Assembly: GCF_003797825.1 (NCBI RefSeq)
Contig: NZ_RKME01000002.1
Coordinates: 240,197 to 304,196 of the forward strand
DNA from: Gordonia sp. OPL2
GTDB lineage: Bacteria; Actinomycetota; Actinomycetes; Mycobacteriales; Mycobacteriaceae
DNA: 64,000 nucleotides
Direction: 5' to 3'
Shown here piece after piece: positions 19,763 through 28,022 of the stretch. The translations under genes were made by a program, and so were the position numbers. The notes under the pieces are model-generated. The model had not been told where the DNA came from. It was given only the letters and a program-made list of their open reading frames with translations, and ran no database searches. Position 1 is the first letter of the stretch. Each line of letters begins with the position of its first letter.

Positions 19763-21147
19763 CCGCGGGGCGACAGGGCCGGGCGGAGCACACCGCGGGC
19801 CGATCGGCTGATCACCGCGCGGACGGCGACATCGAGATCCGACCCGTCACCGGCCTCGGTGAGTTCGACGAGGGTTCCGACATCGCCGCCGAACTCCTCG
19901 CGGCCGCACCGTGGCTCGCCGATGGCGACGTCGTCGTGGTGACGAGCAAGATCTTCTCCAAGACCGAGGGCCGTATGGTGACCGCACCGTCGGATCCCGA
20001 CGAGCGCGACGCACTGCGTCGGTCACTGGTCGATCAGGAGTCGGTTCGCGTCCTCGCACGCAAGAACCGCACCCTCATCACCGAGAACCGCATCGGTCTC
20101 GTGCAGGCTGCGGCCGGCGTCGACGGCTCGAACATCGCCTCCGACCGACTTGCGCTGCTCCCGATCGACCCGGACGGCAGCGCCGCACGGTTGCGCGCGC
20201 GCGTGCGGGACGTCGCGGGCCTCGATGTCGCGGTGATCGTCACCGACACGATGGGCCGCGCCTGGCGCAACGGCCAGACCGACGTGGCGATCGGCTCCGC
20301 CGGGATCGCCGTCTCGCATCCGTACGACGGCTCCGTGGACTCCTACGGCAATCCGCTGATCGTCACCGACATCGCCGTCGCCGACGAGATCGCCGCGGCC
20401 GCCGATCTCGTGAAGGGCAAGCTCGCCGGTGTACCGATCGCGGTCGTCCGCGGATTGCGTCCCGTCGACGACGGCTCACGGGCCGCCGATCTCATCCGGC
20501 CGGCGCAGGAGGACCTGTTCCGGATGGGCAGCGCGGAGGCCGTCGAGCAGGGGCGACGCGAGGCCCTCCTGACCCGGCGGTCGATCCGCACATTCGCCCC
20601 GGAGACGATCGACGACGACACCATGGCTGCGGCCTTCGCCGACGCCCTGACCGCACCGGCACCCCATCACACCCATCCGGTCCGCTTCGTCCGCGTCCGG
20701 TCCGGCGAGCGCCGCGTCCGCCTGCTCGACGCGATGTCACAGGCGTGGCGTGCCGACCTGCAGGACGACGCGAAGACTCCCGAGTCGATCGAGAAGCGAC
20801 TGCGACGCGGCCAGATCCTCTATGACGCACCGGAACTGGTGATCCCGTTCCTCGTTCCCGATGGTGCCCACGACTATCCGGACGCGCGTCGCACGGCAGC
20901 CGAGCACACGATGTTCACGGTCGCGGCCGGTGGTGCGGTCAACGCTCTGCTGGTCGCGCTGTCGGTGCGCGGGGTGGGCAGTTGCTGGATCGGCTCGACC
21001 ATCTTCGCCCCGGAGGTGGTCAGGGAGGTCCTGGATCTCGATGCGCGGTGGGAACCGCTGGGCGCGATCGCGATCGGCCGTCCGGCCGACGAGACCGTCG
21101 GCCTGCGCCCGCCGGCGACCACCGAGGGTCTGGTGATCGAGCGATGA
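19759..21147 (+). CDS. fbiB: FbiB, F420:glutamate ligase fused to FMN-dependent dehydro-F420 reductase
   Basis: A bifunctional 462-residue protein starting at the GTG that overlaps the fbiA stop. The N-terminal half is the CofE ligase ([45 protein letters not shown]), which adds gamma-linked glutamates. The C-terminal nitroreductase-like domain (from about residue 275, [12 protein letters not shown]... with [17 protein letters not shown]) binds FMN and reduces dehydro-F420-0. The stop overlaps the next gene's ATG. Confidence 0.95.
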   Translation: MTAGRQGRAEHTAGRSADHRADGDIEIRPVTGLGEFDEGSDIAAELLAAAPWLADGDVVVVTSKIFSKTEGRMVTAPSDPDERDALRRSLVDQESVRVLARKNRTLITENRIGLVQAAAGVDGSNIASDRLALLPIDPDGSAARLRARVRDVAGLDVAVIVTDTMGRAWRNGQTDVAIGSAGIAVSHPYDGSVDSYGNPLIVTDIAVADEIAAAADLVKGKLAGVPIAVVRGLRPVDDGSRAADLIRPAQEDLFRMGSAEAVEQGRREALLTRRSIRTFAPETIDDDTMAAAFADALTAPAPHHTHPVRFVRVRSGERRVRLLDAMSQAWRADLQDDAKTPESIEKRLRRGQILYDAPELVIPFLVPDGAHDYPDARRTAAEHTMFTVAAGGAVNALLVALSVRGVGSCWIGSTIFAPEVVREVLDLDARWEPLGAIAIGRPADETVGLRPPATTEGLVIER

Positions 21148-21725
21148 GCATCGACTCCCTGCACGCGTCGACCATCACGGCGCTGCGCACCTGGTCGGCC
21201 CCCGACGCCGAACAGGACTCGTTGCGCCACACCTACCTCGCGTTCCTCGACGCCGCGCCGCAGGCCTGCGCACGCGCGAGCGAGCCGGGACACATCACGG
21301 CGTCGGCCATCGTCTTCGACGCCACCCTCGAGCACGTGCTGTTGACGCTGCATCCCCGTGTGGGCAAGTGGATTCAGCTCGGCGGCCACTGCGAGGAGAC
21401 CGACGACACGATCGCGGACGCGGCCGTGCGCGAAGCACGGGAGGAGTCGGGGATCCCCGGGCTGGTGCTGTCGACCGGTCCGGTGCATCTGCACACCCAC
21501 CCGATCACGTGCTCGCTGGGCGTGCCGACCCGGCACCTCGATGTTCGGTTCGCAGCGGTCACCGAGCCGACCGCCGACGGCTCACCACCGACGATCGTGC
21601 GCAGTGACGAATCCGTCGATCTCGCCTGGTGGCCGGTCGACGGGCTCCCGGAGAACACCGACAGGGACAATGTCTCCGCGCTCATCGCCCTCGGTCTGGC
21701 GGCCGGCAAGGACACCGCCCGCTGA
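21144..21725 (+). CDS. Nudix hydrolase following fbiAB
   Basis: 193 residues from the ATG overlapping the fbiB stop (ATGA), so it is part of the fbiA-fbiB operon. The Nudix box is recognisable as GGHCEETDD...[10 protein letters not shown]; the REUXEEXGU half is perfect, but its distance from the preceding Gly/Glu is one residue longer than canonical, as in other proteins with LQ-GGH. Nudix enzymes cleave nucleoside diphosphates linked to another moiety. The coupling suggests a role in F420 metabolism or in housecleaning of its GTP-derived intermediates; that is an inference. Confidence 0.85.
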   Translation: MSIDSLHASTITALRTWSAPDAEQDSLRHTYLAFLDAAPQACARASEPGHITASAIVFDATLEHVLLTLHPRVGKWIQLGGHCEETDDTIADAAVREAREESGIPGLVLSTGPVHLHTHPITCSLGVPTRHLDVRFAAVTEPTADGSPPTIVRSDESVDLAWWPVDGLPENTDRDNVSALIALGLAAGKDTAR

Positions 21726-21755
21726 CGTTCCCACCGATGTCGGGCGGCGGTCCGC

Positions 21756-22970
21756 TCAGACGCGGATTCCCTTGCCGACGCAGACGACTCCGCCACCGCT
21801 GATGGAGAAGCGCTCGCGGTCGACCTCCGGGTCCACCCCCACCTGGACGCCCTCGCCGACGTGGACGTTCTTGTCCAGGATCGCGTGCCGGACGACGGCT
21901 CCCTTGGCGACGCGGACGCCGGGCATCAGCACACTGCCGTCGACGATGGCACCGTCCTCGATCACCACGTTCGCCGACAGCACGGAGTTGCTCACGGTGC
22001 CCGAGGAGATGATGCTCCCCGCACCGACCACCGAGTCCTCGGCCGTCCCGCCCTGGACGAACTTCGCCGGCGGCAGGTTGACGGTCTCGCCGCGGATGGG
22101 CCAGCGGCGGTTGTAGAGGTTGAACACCGGGTGCACCGACACGAGGTCCATGTGGGCGTCGTAGAAGGCGTCGAGCGTCCCCACATCACGCCAGTACCCC
22201 TTGTCGCGCTCGGTGGCGCCGGGGACCTCGTTGTCCTTGAAGTCGTAGACGAACGCCGAGTTCCGATCGACGAACCCAGGGATGATGTCGCCACCCATGT
22301 CGTGGTCGGAGTCGGCGTCGGCGGCATCCGACCGGATGGCGTCCACGAGGGCCTCGGTCGTGAACACGTAGTTGCCCATCGAGGCGAAGGTGACGTCGGG
22401 GTCGTCCGGCGTACCCGGCGGGTCGGCGGGCTTCTCCAGGAACCGGGTGATCCGTCCCGACGCGTCGGAGTCGATGCAGCCGAACGCGGTCGCCTCCGCG
22501 CGCGGCACACGGATTCCGGCCACGGTGACGTCGGCGCCCGAGTCGATGTGGGCCTCCACCATCTGCGACGGATCCATCCGGTACACGTTGTCGGCGCCGA
22601 ACACCACGATGTACTCGGGCTCCTCGTCGGTGATCAGGTTCATCGACTGGAAGATCGCGTCGGCGCTGCCGGTGTACCAGCGCGGGCCGAGACGCTGCTG
22701 GGCCGGCACCGGCGTGATGTACTCGCCGTGGAAGCCGGCCGAGAACCAGGTCTGCGAGATGTGCCGGTCCAGTGAGTGCGACTTGTATTGCGTGAGCACA
22801 CAGATGCGTTCGTATCCGGCGTTGACGAGATTGGACAGCACGAAGTCGACGAGGCGGTAGGAGCCGCCGAACGGGACCGCCGGTTTCGCCCGGTCCATCG
22901 TCAAGGGGTAGAGCCGTTTCCCCTCGCCGCCTGCGAGGACCATTCCGAGCACGTGCGGCTGTGATCTCAC
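21756..22970 (-). CDS. glgC: Glucose-1-phosphate adenylyltransferase (ADP-glucose pyrophosphorylase)
   Basis: The 404-residue enzyme makes ADP-glucose, the donor for glycogen and for maltose-1-phosphate synthesis. The pyrophosphorylase motif [15 protein letters not shown], the effector segment [15 protein letters not shown], the ATP-site SQTWF and the C-terminal left-handed beta-helix hexapeptides ([17 protein letters not shown] and similar) are clear. It is divergent from the GlgM-type glycosyltransferase gene with 112 bases between starts, the arrangement I know from Rv1212c/Rv1213. Confidence 0.97.
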   Translation of the reverse strand: MRSQPHVLGMVLAGGEGKRLYPLTMDRAKPAVPFGGSYRLVDFVLSNLVNAGYERICVLTQYKSHSLDRHISQTWFSAGFHGEYITPVPAQQRLGPRWYTGSADAIFQSMNLITDEEPEYIVVFGADNVYRMDPSQMVEAHIDSGADVTVAGIRVPRAEATAFGCIDSDASGRITRFLEKPADPPGTPDDPDVTFASMGNYVFTTEALVDAIRSDAADADSDHDMGGDIIPGFVDRNSAFVYDFKDNEVPGATERDKGYWRDVGTLDAFYDAHMDLVSVHPVFNLYNRRWPIRGETVNLPPAKFVQGGTAEDSVVGAGSIISSGTVSNSVLSANVVIEDGAIVDGSVLMPGVRVAKGAVVRHAILDKNVHVGEGVQVGVDPEVDRERFSISGGGVVCVGKGIRV

Positions 22971-23082
22971 TCCCCCAACTTAACCGGCATCCACCGCCGC
23001 GGCTAGGTGAATGCGCCCTCCGGAGGGGCGAGTTTCCACCATCGTTGGCGAACTCGGAGCGATGACGTTAGCGTCGTTGACC

Positions 23083-24249
23083 ATGAGGGTGGCGATGATG
23101 ACACGGGAGTATCCACCCGAGGTGTACGGCGGTGCCGGGGTACACGTCACGGAACTGGTGCGGCACCTGCGGGCCCTCACGACCGTCGACGTGCACTGTA
23201 TGGGCGCCGACCGCGACACCGCGCACGTCTACCAACCGGATCCGGGACTCGCCGGCGCCAACGCGGCGATCACGACGTTGTCCGCGGACCTCCGGATGGC
23301 GGTGGGTTCCGACGGGGCCGACCTGGTGCATTCGCACACCTGGTACACGGGACTGGCCGGCCACCTCGCCGCACAGCTGCACGGCGTCCCTCACGTGCTG
23401 ACCGCACACTCCCTGGAACCGAGCCGGCCGTGGAAGGCCGAGCAACTCGGCGGCGGATATCGCGTCTCGAGCTGGGTGGAGCGCAATGCGGTCGAGTACG
23501 CCGATGCCGTCATCGCGGTCAGCGCGGGGATGCGCACGGATGTGTGCAACACCTACCCGCGCGTCGAGCCCGAGCGAGTCCACGTGGTGCGCAACGGCAT
23601 CGACACGACGATGTGGTATCCGGTCGACGATCCGTTCGGCGATGAATCGACCCTGCGGGCACTCGGCGTGGACCCGGACCGGCCGGTCGTCGCGTTCGTC
23701 GGACGCATCACCCGACAGAAGGGTGTCGCCCATCTCGTCGCGGCCGCGCATCAGTTCGCACCGGAGATCCAACTGGTCCTGTGCGCCGGAGCGCCGGACA
23801 CGCCGGAGATCGGTGCCGAGATCGACGCCGCGGTCACCGAGCTGTCGGCCGCACGTGACGGTGTGTACTGGATCCGCGAGATGCTCCCCCAACCGCGAAT
23901 CCGCGAGATCCTCACAGCCGCAACCGTTTTTCTCTGCCCCTCGGTATACGAGCCGCTCGGCATCGTCAATCTCGAGGCGATGGCCTGCGACACCGCGGTC
24001 GTGGCGTCCGAGGTCGGCGGTATCCCCGAGGTCGTCCGGGACGGGGTCACCGGGCGCCTGGTCCCCTACGACCCCGTCGATCCGCGGGGCTTCGAGGACG
24101 GTCTCGCCCAGGCTGTCAACGCCGTCGTCGGCGACCCCGCGGCGGCAGCGGTCATGGGCCGTGCCGGACGCGAGCGTGCCGAAGCCGAGTTCTCGTGGTC
24201 GTCGATCGCCGAGCAGACCCTCGAGGTCTATCGGGCAACACTGCGCTAG
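23083..24249 (+). CDS. glgM: GT4 glycosyltransferase GlgM/GlgA, alpha-maltose-1-phosphate synthase
   Basis: 388 residues from ATG 23083 (MRVAMMTREYPPEVYGG), the length of mycobacterial GlgM. GT-B fold signatures: N-terminal GGAGVHVTELVRHL, VRNGIDTTMWYP, FVGRITRQKGV and the retaining EX7E donor motif in YEPLGIVNLEAMACDT. In mycobacteria this protein, once called glycogen synthase, adds glucose from ADP-glucose to glucose-1-phosphate to give maltose-1-phosphate. Its stop overlaps the end of the convergent methyltransferase gene. Confidence 0.92.
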   Translation: MRVAMMTREYPPEVYGGAGVHVTELVRHLRALTTVDVHCMGADRDTAHVYQPDPGLAGANAAITTLSADLRMAVGSDGADLVHSHTWYTGLAGHLAAQLHGVPHVLTAHSLEPSRPWKAEQLGGGYRVSSWVERNAVEYADAVIAVSAGMRTDVCNTYPRVEPERVHVVRNGIDTTMWYPVDDPFGDESTLRALGVDPDRPVVAFVGRITRQKGVAHLVAAAHQFAPEIQLVLCAGAPDTPEIGAEIDAAVTELSAARDGVYWIREMLPQPRIREILTAATVFLCPSVYEPLGIVNLEAMACDTAVVASEVGGIPEVVRDGVTGRLVPYDPVDPRGFEDGLAQAVNAVVGDPAAAAVMGRAGRERAEAEFSWSSIAEQTLEVYRATLR

Positions 24250-25145
24250 GCCGGCGCCGAGGTCGACATGGACGCCGATTGTCCGGCGCCCCGGGGCCGA
24301 AAGACGCTGACGCCCACCGATACCGTGACGTCGAGGTGTCCGCCGGATGCCGCGGCCAGAGTCTCGGCGTCGGCCAGGATGTCGCCGGCCGATCGATGGA
24401 ATGCCGACGGCCCCATGGCGACCACGTCGGCCACGAGCGCGGCGTCGAGGCCACGCGCGAGGCGGAGGTCGGTGTGGTCGACGAGGTCGAAGTGTGCCGC
24501 GGTGGCCATCCGCAGACGGGTGTCCTTGTCCGCGCCGACCTCCAACATGCCCATCGGCCCGACGATCTCGGCGAGATGATCGGGCCGCGGCGTCACGACG
24601 ACCAGGGTTCCCCCCGGGTGCAGGACGCGGGCGAATTCGTCGATGTTGCGGGGCGAGAAGATCGACAACACGACCCCGACCGACGCGGTGCGTATCGGCC
24701 ACGGACGCCAGACGTCGGCGACGAGGGCCGCGGCGCGCGGGTGACATCGCGCGACAGCACGGGCGCAGTACTTGGAGAGATCGATTCCCAGCCCGCGCAG
24801 TCGATCATCCCCGTCGAGGGCGGTGGCGAGATAGTGGCCGGTGCCGGCCCCGGCGTCGGCGACGACGTTCGGGCGGTCGGTGGTGGCGGTCCGCTGCACG
24901 GCATGCGCGACCGCGGTGGCGACGGGATCGAAGAATCCGCACGCATGGACCCGTCGCCGCGCGGCGACCATCGGTGCGGTGTCCGAGAGATGCTGTCCCG
25001 GTCGGCCATCGGTCAGGGACACATAGCCCTGCCGGGCGATGTCGAAACGATGTGATGCGGTGCAGACGAGCGACCGGTGGTCGGCGGCAACCACGAGATC
25101 GTCGGCACAGACCGGACACCGCAGAACCGATTCGACTGCGGTCAG
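24246..25145 (-). CDS. RlmA-type 23S rRNA (guanine-N1) methyltransferase
   Basis: A SAM-dependent methyltransferase with the RlmA layout. The zinc module is C-x2-C...C-x3-H: LRCPVCADDL then LVCTASHRFDIARQGYV. The SAM motif VADAGAGTGHYLATAL is followed by a Rossmann domain. The first canonical start (GTG 25094) would cut off the CPVC half of the zinc site. The open frame continues upstream to a TGA near 25190 with no ATG, GTG or TTG. I therefore extend it to a CTG at 25145 (LTAVESVLRC). RlmA enzymes methylate G745/G748 of 23S rRNA; substrate position here is inferred. Confidence 0.8.
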   Translation of the reverse strand: MTAVESVLRCPVCADDLVVAADHRSLVCTASHRFDIARQGYVSLTDGRPGQHLSDTAPMVAARRRVHACGFFDPVATAVAHAVQRTATTDRPNVVADAGAGTGHYLATALDGDDRLRGLGIDLSKYCARAVARCHPRAAALVADVWRPWPIRTASVGVVLSIFSPRNIDEFARVLHPGGTLVVVTPRPDHLAEIVGPMGMLEVGADKDTRLRMATAAHFDLVDHTDLRLARGLDAALVADVVAMGPSAFHRSAGDILADAETLAAASGGHLDVTVSVGVSVFRPRGAGQSASMSTSAPA

Positions 25146-25171
25146 CGGCCCCGCAGAGGTGCTCTCCCGAT

Positions 25172-25339
25172 TCAGCCGGTGACCCCGCGCAGTTCCTCAC
25201 CGAGGGCTGCCGCTTCGTCCGCGGTCAGTTCGACGACGAGCCGTCCACCGCCTTCGATCGGAATCCGGACAACGATTCCACGTCCTTCCTTGGCCGCTTC
25301 GAGGGGGCCGTCCCCAGTACGTGGCTTCATTGCCGCCAT
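25172..25339 (-). CDS. DUF3117 small conserved protein (Rv1211 type)
   Basis: A 55-residue protein starting at ATG 25339 (MAAMKPRTGDGPLEAAK), with GGAAGGAG at the right distance. The rest, GRGIVVRIPIEGGGRLVVEL and TADEAAALGEELRGV, is almost fully conserved in mycolata from memory. It sits between the methyltransferase and DivIVA-like genes, as in mycobacteria. Function unknown; highly conserved length and sequence suggest an essential binding role. Confidence 0.93.
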   Translation of the reverse strand: MAAMKPRTGDGPLEAAKEGRGIVVRIPIEGGGRLVVELTADEAAALGEELRGVTG

Positions 25340-25471
25340 TCTCGAACTCCTTCCAGAGCGTTCGCCACACCGTGTGGATGACACCCGCGCATCGGTCGGA
25401 AATGCAGCAGGTGCCACGACAATGATACGTGTTGCACCGCTTGTGACCGTCGCGCACGTGACGCCGTCGTG

Positions 25472-25843
25472 TCACGAACCGCCCTGGGTGTCCCCTCCGG
25501 CGTCGGCCTGCGACGTCGACGAATCCGTCACGCCACCGTCCTCGAGCGCCCGGTCCTGGAGATCGCGGACGACGCCGCGCAGTTCGTCGAGTTCACGGGC
25601 GAGCTTCTCGACGACCCAGTCGACCTCGCCGGTCGAGTACCCCCGGAAGGTCTGCGTGAAGGTGACCGCCCGCACGTCGGCCCCGGTGATCCCGGCCCGC
25701 GGCAGACGTGTCGGGGTGGTGCCCCTCTCGAGCGGCGGCAGATCCTCGCCGCGTCCGAAGACGAACCAGACCACGGCGAACACCACGGCCACCACCACGG
25801 CCATGATCAGCAGGTACAGCAGCATCGTCTGCATGCGACCCAT
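25472..25843 (-). CDS. Membrane-anchored DivIVA-domain protein (Rv1209 position)
   Basis: 123 residues. One N-terminal membrane helix (about residues 7-28, MLLYLLIMAVVVAVVFAVVW) is followed by a short linker and a DivIVA-like segment (GADVRAVTFTQTFRGYST then GEVDWVVEKLARELDEL) that forms a coiled coil. DivIVA domains sense or recruit to curved membrane at poles and septa. The tail is Ser/Asp/Gly-rich. It is next to gpgS as in mycobacteria. A polar-growth role is possible but untested. Confidence 0.8.
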   Translation of the reverse strand: MGRMQTMLLYLLIMAVVVAVVFAVVWFVFGRGEDLPPLERGTTPTRLPRAGITGADVRAVTFTQTFRGYSTGEVDWVVEKLARELDELRGVVRDLQDRALEDGGVTDSSTSQADAGGDTQGGS

Positions 25844-25898
25844 AGTGGCAGACCGCGCCGGCCGTCATCGCGGACGGCACCGCGTCAGCGCGGGTCGG

Positions 25899-26966
25899 TC
25901 AGGAGGCCATCTCCTCGTCGCCGGATTCCGTTGCCCGGATGGTGTTCATCGGCGGACGGTCCTCGAGGTAGACCTCGGTCGTGTGCGGCGTGAAGGAGCC
26001 GTCGGGTTCTGCGGTGAACTGGGTCAGCCCGACGCCGGAATCGTCGATGCCGCAGCGCCGCATCAACGTACCGACGATCTGCCGACTCATCACACCGAGT
26101 TCGATCAGCGGACGGTTGCGGTGGGTCCGCACACCGAGGTTGACCTGCCCGATGCCGTCGAGCCCGTACCGGTCGAACGTGTCGATCAGCAGGCCGATCT
26201 CGACCCCGTATCCGGGCGCGAAAGGCACCGACGACAACAGTTCCCGGGTACCGGCGTATTCGCCGCCGAGCGGTTGCAGCACGCCGGTCAGGTCGGGCCG
26301 CTGCGACGCCAGCAGTGGACGTGCGACGAGCTCGGTGACGCGGCCACCGCCGTTGGCGTCGTGCTGGCCACCGGTCCGCAACGGACGTCGGTAGTAACCC
26401 TTCACCAACTGGATTCGGGGATCGATCAGCAACGGTCCGAGCATCTTCGGCACGAACATCGGGTCCGGGTCGATGAGGTCGGAGTCGACGAACGCGATGA
26501 TGTCACCGGTGGTCACCGCGATCGAACGCCACAGGACCTCACCTTTGCCCTTGACCGGTTCGAGTTCGGGGACCGCCTGCTCGCGACTGATGACCGTCGC
26601 GCCTGCGGCCTCGGCTCGTTCGGCGGTGGCGTCGGTGGACCCGGAGTCGAGGACGATCAGTTCGTCGACGAGGGTGCCGTACAGCGGCCGGATCGTCGCG
26701 ATGACGTCGGCGACCGTCTCCTCTTCGTTGAGCGCGGGCAGCACGACCGAGACGGTCCGGCCGGCCTTGGCCGCGACGAGTTCCTCGATGGTCCAGTCGG
26801 GCTGCTCCCACGTGTTGGTGGCCGCCCACCGCTGCCGCGTGCCGACGGTGTCCGCGGCGGTGGGCCAGATCGTCGTCTTGTCCCGGTTGTTGGAGACGGT
26901 GGCCTTGCGCCCGCCGGTGCGGGCGGCTCGAGCTTGCTGGTGGGTTCGACGTACCTGATCGGTCAT
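25899..26966 (-). CDS. gpgS: Glucosyl-3-phosphoglycerate synthase
   Basis: A GT81-family retaining glycosyltransferase, 355 residues, that joins glucose from a nucleotide sugar to 3-phosphoglycerate, the first step of methylglucose lipopolysaccharide. The GT-A fold motifs VSVVLPALNEEETV, VLDSGSTD and the metal-binding DxD (FVDSDLID) are seen; the C-terminal GYGVEIGLLIDTFDRYG is typical. It starts at an ATG overlapping the folP2 stop, so folP2-gpgS is one translational unit. Confidence 0.95.
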   Translation of the reverse strand: MTDQVRRTHQQARAARTGGRKATVSNNRDKTTIWPTAADTVGTRQRWAATNTWEQPDWTIEELVAAKAGRTVSVVLPALNEEETVADVIATIRPLYGTLVDELIVLDSGSTDATAERAEAAGATVISREQAVPELEPVKGKGEVLWRSIAVTTGDIIAFVDSDLIDPDPMFVPKMLGPLLIDPRIQLVKGYYRRPLRTGGQHDANGGGRVTELVARPLLASQRPDLTGVLQPLGGEYAGTRELLSSVPFAPGYGVEIGLLIDTFDRYGLDGIGQVNLGVRTHRNRPLIELGVMSRQIVGTLMRRCGIDDSGVGLTQFTAEPDGSFTPHTTEVYLEDRPPMNTIRATESGDEEMAS

Positions 26967-27826
26967 GCGAGTCCCCTGATTGTTCGGGCGGGAGGTCGTG
27001 TCCCCGCGATGGCAGCAACCATGTCGACCACGCGTCGGGTGGCGGCAACCTCATGAACGCGAAAGATCCGCGCGCCGGCGGCGGCGCTCAGAGCTGTCGC
27101 GGCGAGGGTGCCCTCCAGCCGTTCGTCGAGATCCACACCCAGAGTCTCCCCTACGAAGTCCTTGTTGCTCAGCGCCATCAGCACTGGCCAGCCGGTATTA
27201 ACAAGAACGTTCACCTGGCGTAACAAGGCGAGCCCGTGGTGGGTGTTCTTGCCAAAATCATGTGTCGGGTCGATCACGATCGAGTCACGCGACACACCCG
27301 CATCGAGCGCTCGGGCGGCCGCCGCAGTCAGCGACTCGACCACATCGGCGACCACGTCGTCGTAGGCGACCCGATGCGGACGGGTGCGGACGACTGCGCC
27401 GCCGGTGTGCGAACACACGATTCCGGCGCGTCGCGCCGCGGCCACCTTCACCAGATCCGGATCGGCGCCCGCCCACGTGTCGTTGATGAGGTCCGCACCC
27501 GCCACGCACGCCCGTTCGGCCACCTCGGACCGCCAGGTGTCGACGCTGATCAGGACCTCCGGGTACTTCTCGCGAATCCACGCGATCATCGGTACGACGC
27601 GATCGCTCTCGGTCGTGGCGTCGACCTCGTCACCCGGGCCGGCCTTGACGCCGCCGATGTCGACGATGTCGGCGCCCTCGGCGACGACCTGGTCGATGCG
27701 CGACTGGGCGGCCGTGTCGCCAAAACTCGCACCCCGGTCGTAGAACGAGTCGGGGGTCCGGTTGACGATGGCCATGACCAGCGCACGGTCGGTGGCAACC
27801 GGTCGGCCGCACAGCGTCGAGAGCAT
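26963..27826 (-). CDS. folP2: Dihydropteroate synthase homologue FolP2
   Basis: 287 residues with the DHPS/TIM-barrel signatures MAIVNRTPDSFYDRG, GADIVDIGGVKAGPG, ISVDTWRSEVA, INDTWAG, IDPTHDFGKNTHH and IFRVHEV. In mycobacteria the FolP2 copy (Rv1207) lacks detectable DHPS activity while FolP1 is the true enzyme; this one sits in the same gpgS/fadD6 context and is therefore FolP2 rather than FolP1. Its role is unknown; the link to gpgS by overlap suggests one-carbon or methylglucose metabolism, a weak inference. Confidence 0.9.
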   Translation of the reverse strand: MLSTLCGRPVATDRALVMAIVNRTPDSFYDRGASFGDTAAQSRIDQVVAEGADIVDIGGVKAGPGDEVDATTESDRVVPMIAWIREKYPEVLISVDTWRSEVAERACVAGADLINDTWAGADPDLVKVAAARRAGIVCSHTGGAVVRTRPHRVAYDDVVADVVESLTAAAARALDAGVSRDSIVIDPTHDFGKNTHHGLALLRQVNVLVNTGWPVLMALSNKDFVGETLGVDLDERLEGTLAATALSAAAGARIFRVHEVAATRRVVDMVAAIAGTRPPARTIRGLA

Positions 27827-27861
27827 GGCACCCAGCGTAACGAGGTCTCGATACGGCTCCT

Positions 27862-27986
27862 CGCTGCGCTCGTCGCCTACTCGACCGGCAGGACACTCAC
27901 GGCCCGCTGCGCTCGTCGCCTACTCGACCGGCAGGACACTCACGGCCCGCTGCGCTCGTCGCCTACTCGACCGGCAGGACACTCAC
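27862..27986. repeat. Three tandem 43-base repeats between fadD6 and folP2
   Basis: The unit, starting CGCTGCGCTCGTCGCCTACT and ending ACTCACGGCC, recurs at 27862, 27905 and 27948 with exact 43-base period; the third copy lacks the last four bases. The preceding bases 27843-27862 (AGGTCTCGATACGGCTCCTC) together with the unit resemble a dispersed intergenic element I associate with Gordonia and related genomes. The array lies after the fadD6 stop and before folP2. Confidence 0.92.
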
Positions 27987-28022
27987 CGCCGCCGCGCACG
28001 GCACCCGGCCGACCGGAGCGGC

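Noticed and set aside
25077..27056. 659-codon open frame opposite the methyltransferase, DUF3117, DivIVA and gpgS genes
   Set aside because: It crosses four conserved genes on the other strand, so it is a composition artefact.
27862..27986. CRISPR array
   Set aside because: The units are contiguous and identical, with no unique spacers, and there are no cas genes.
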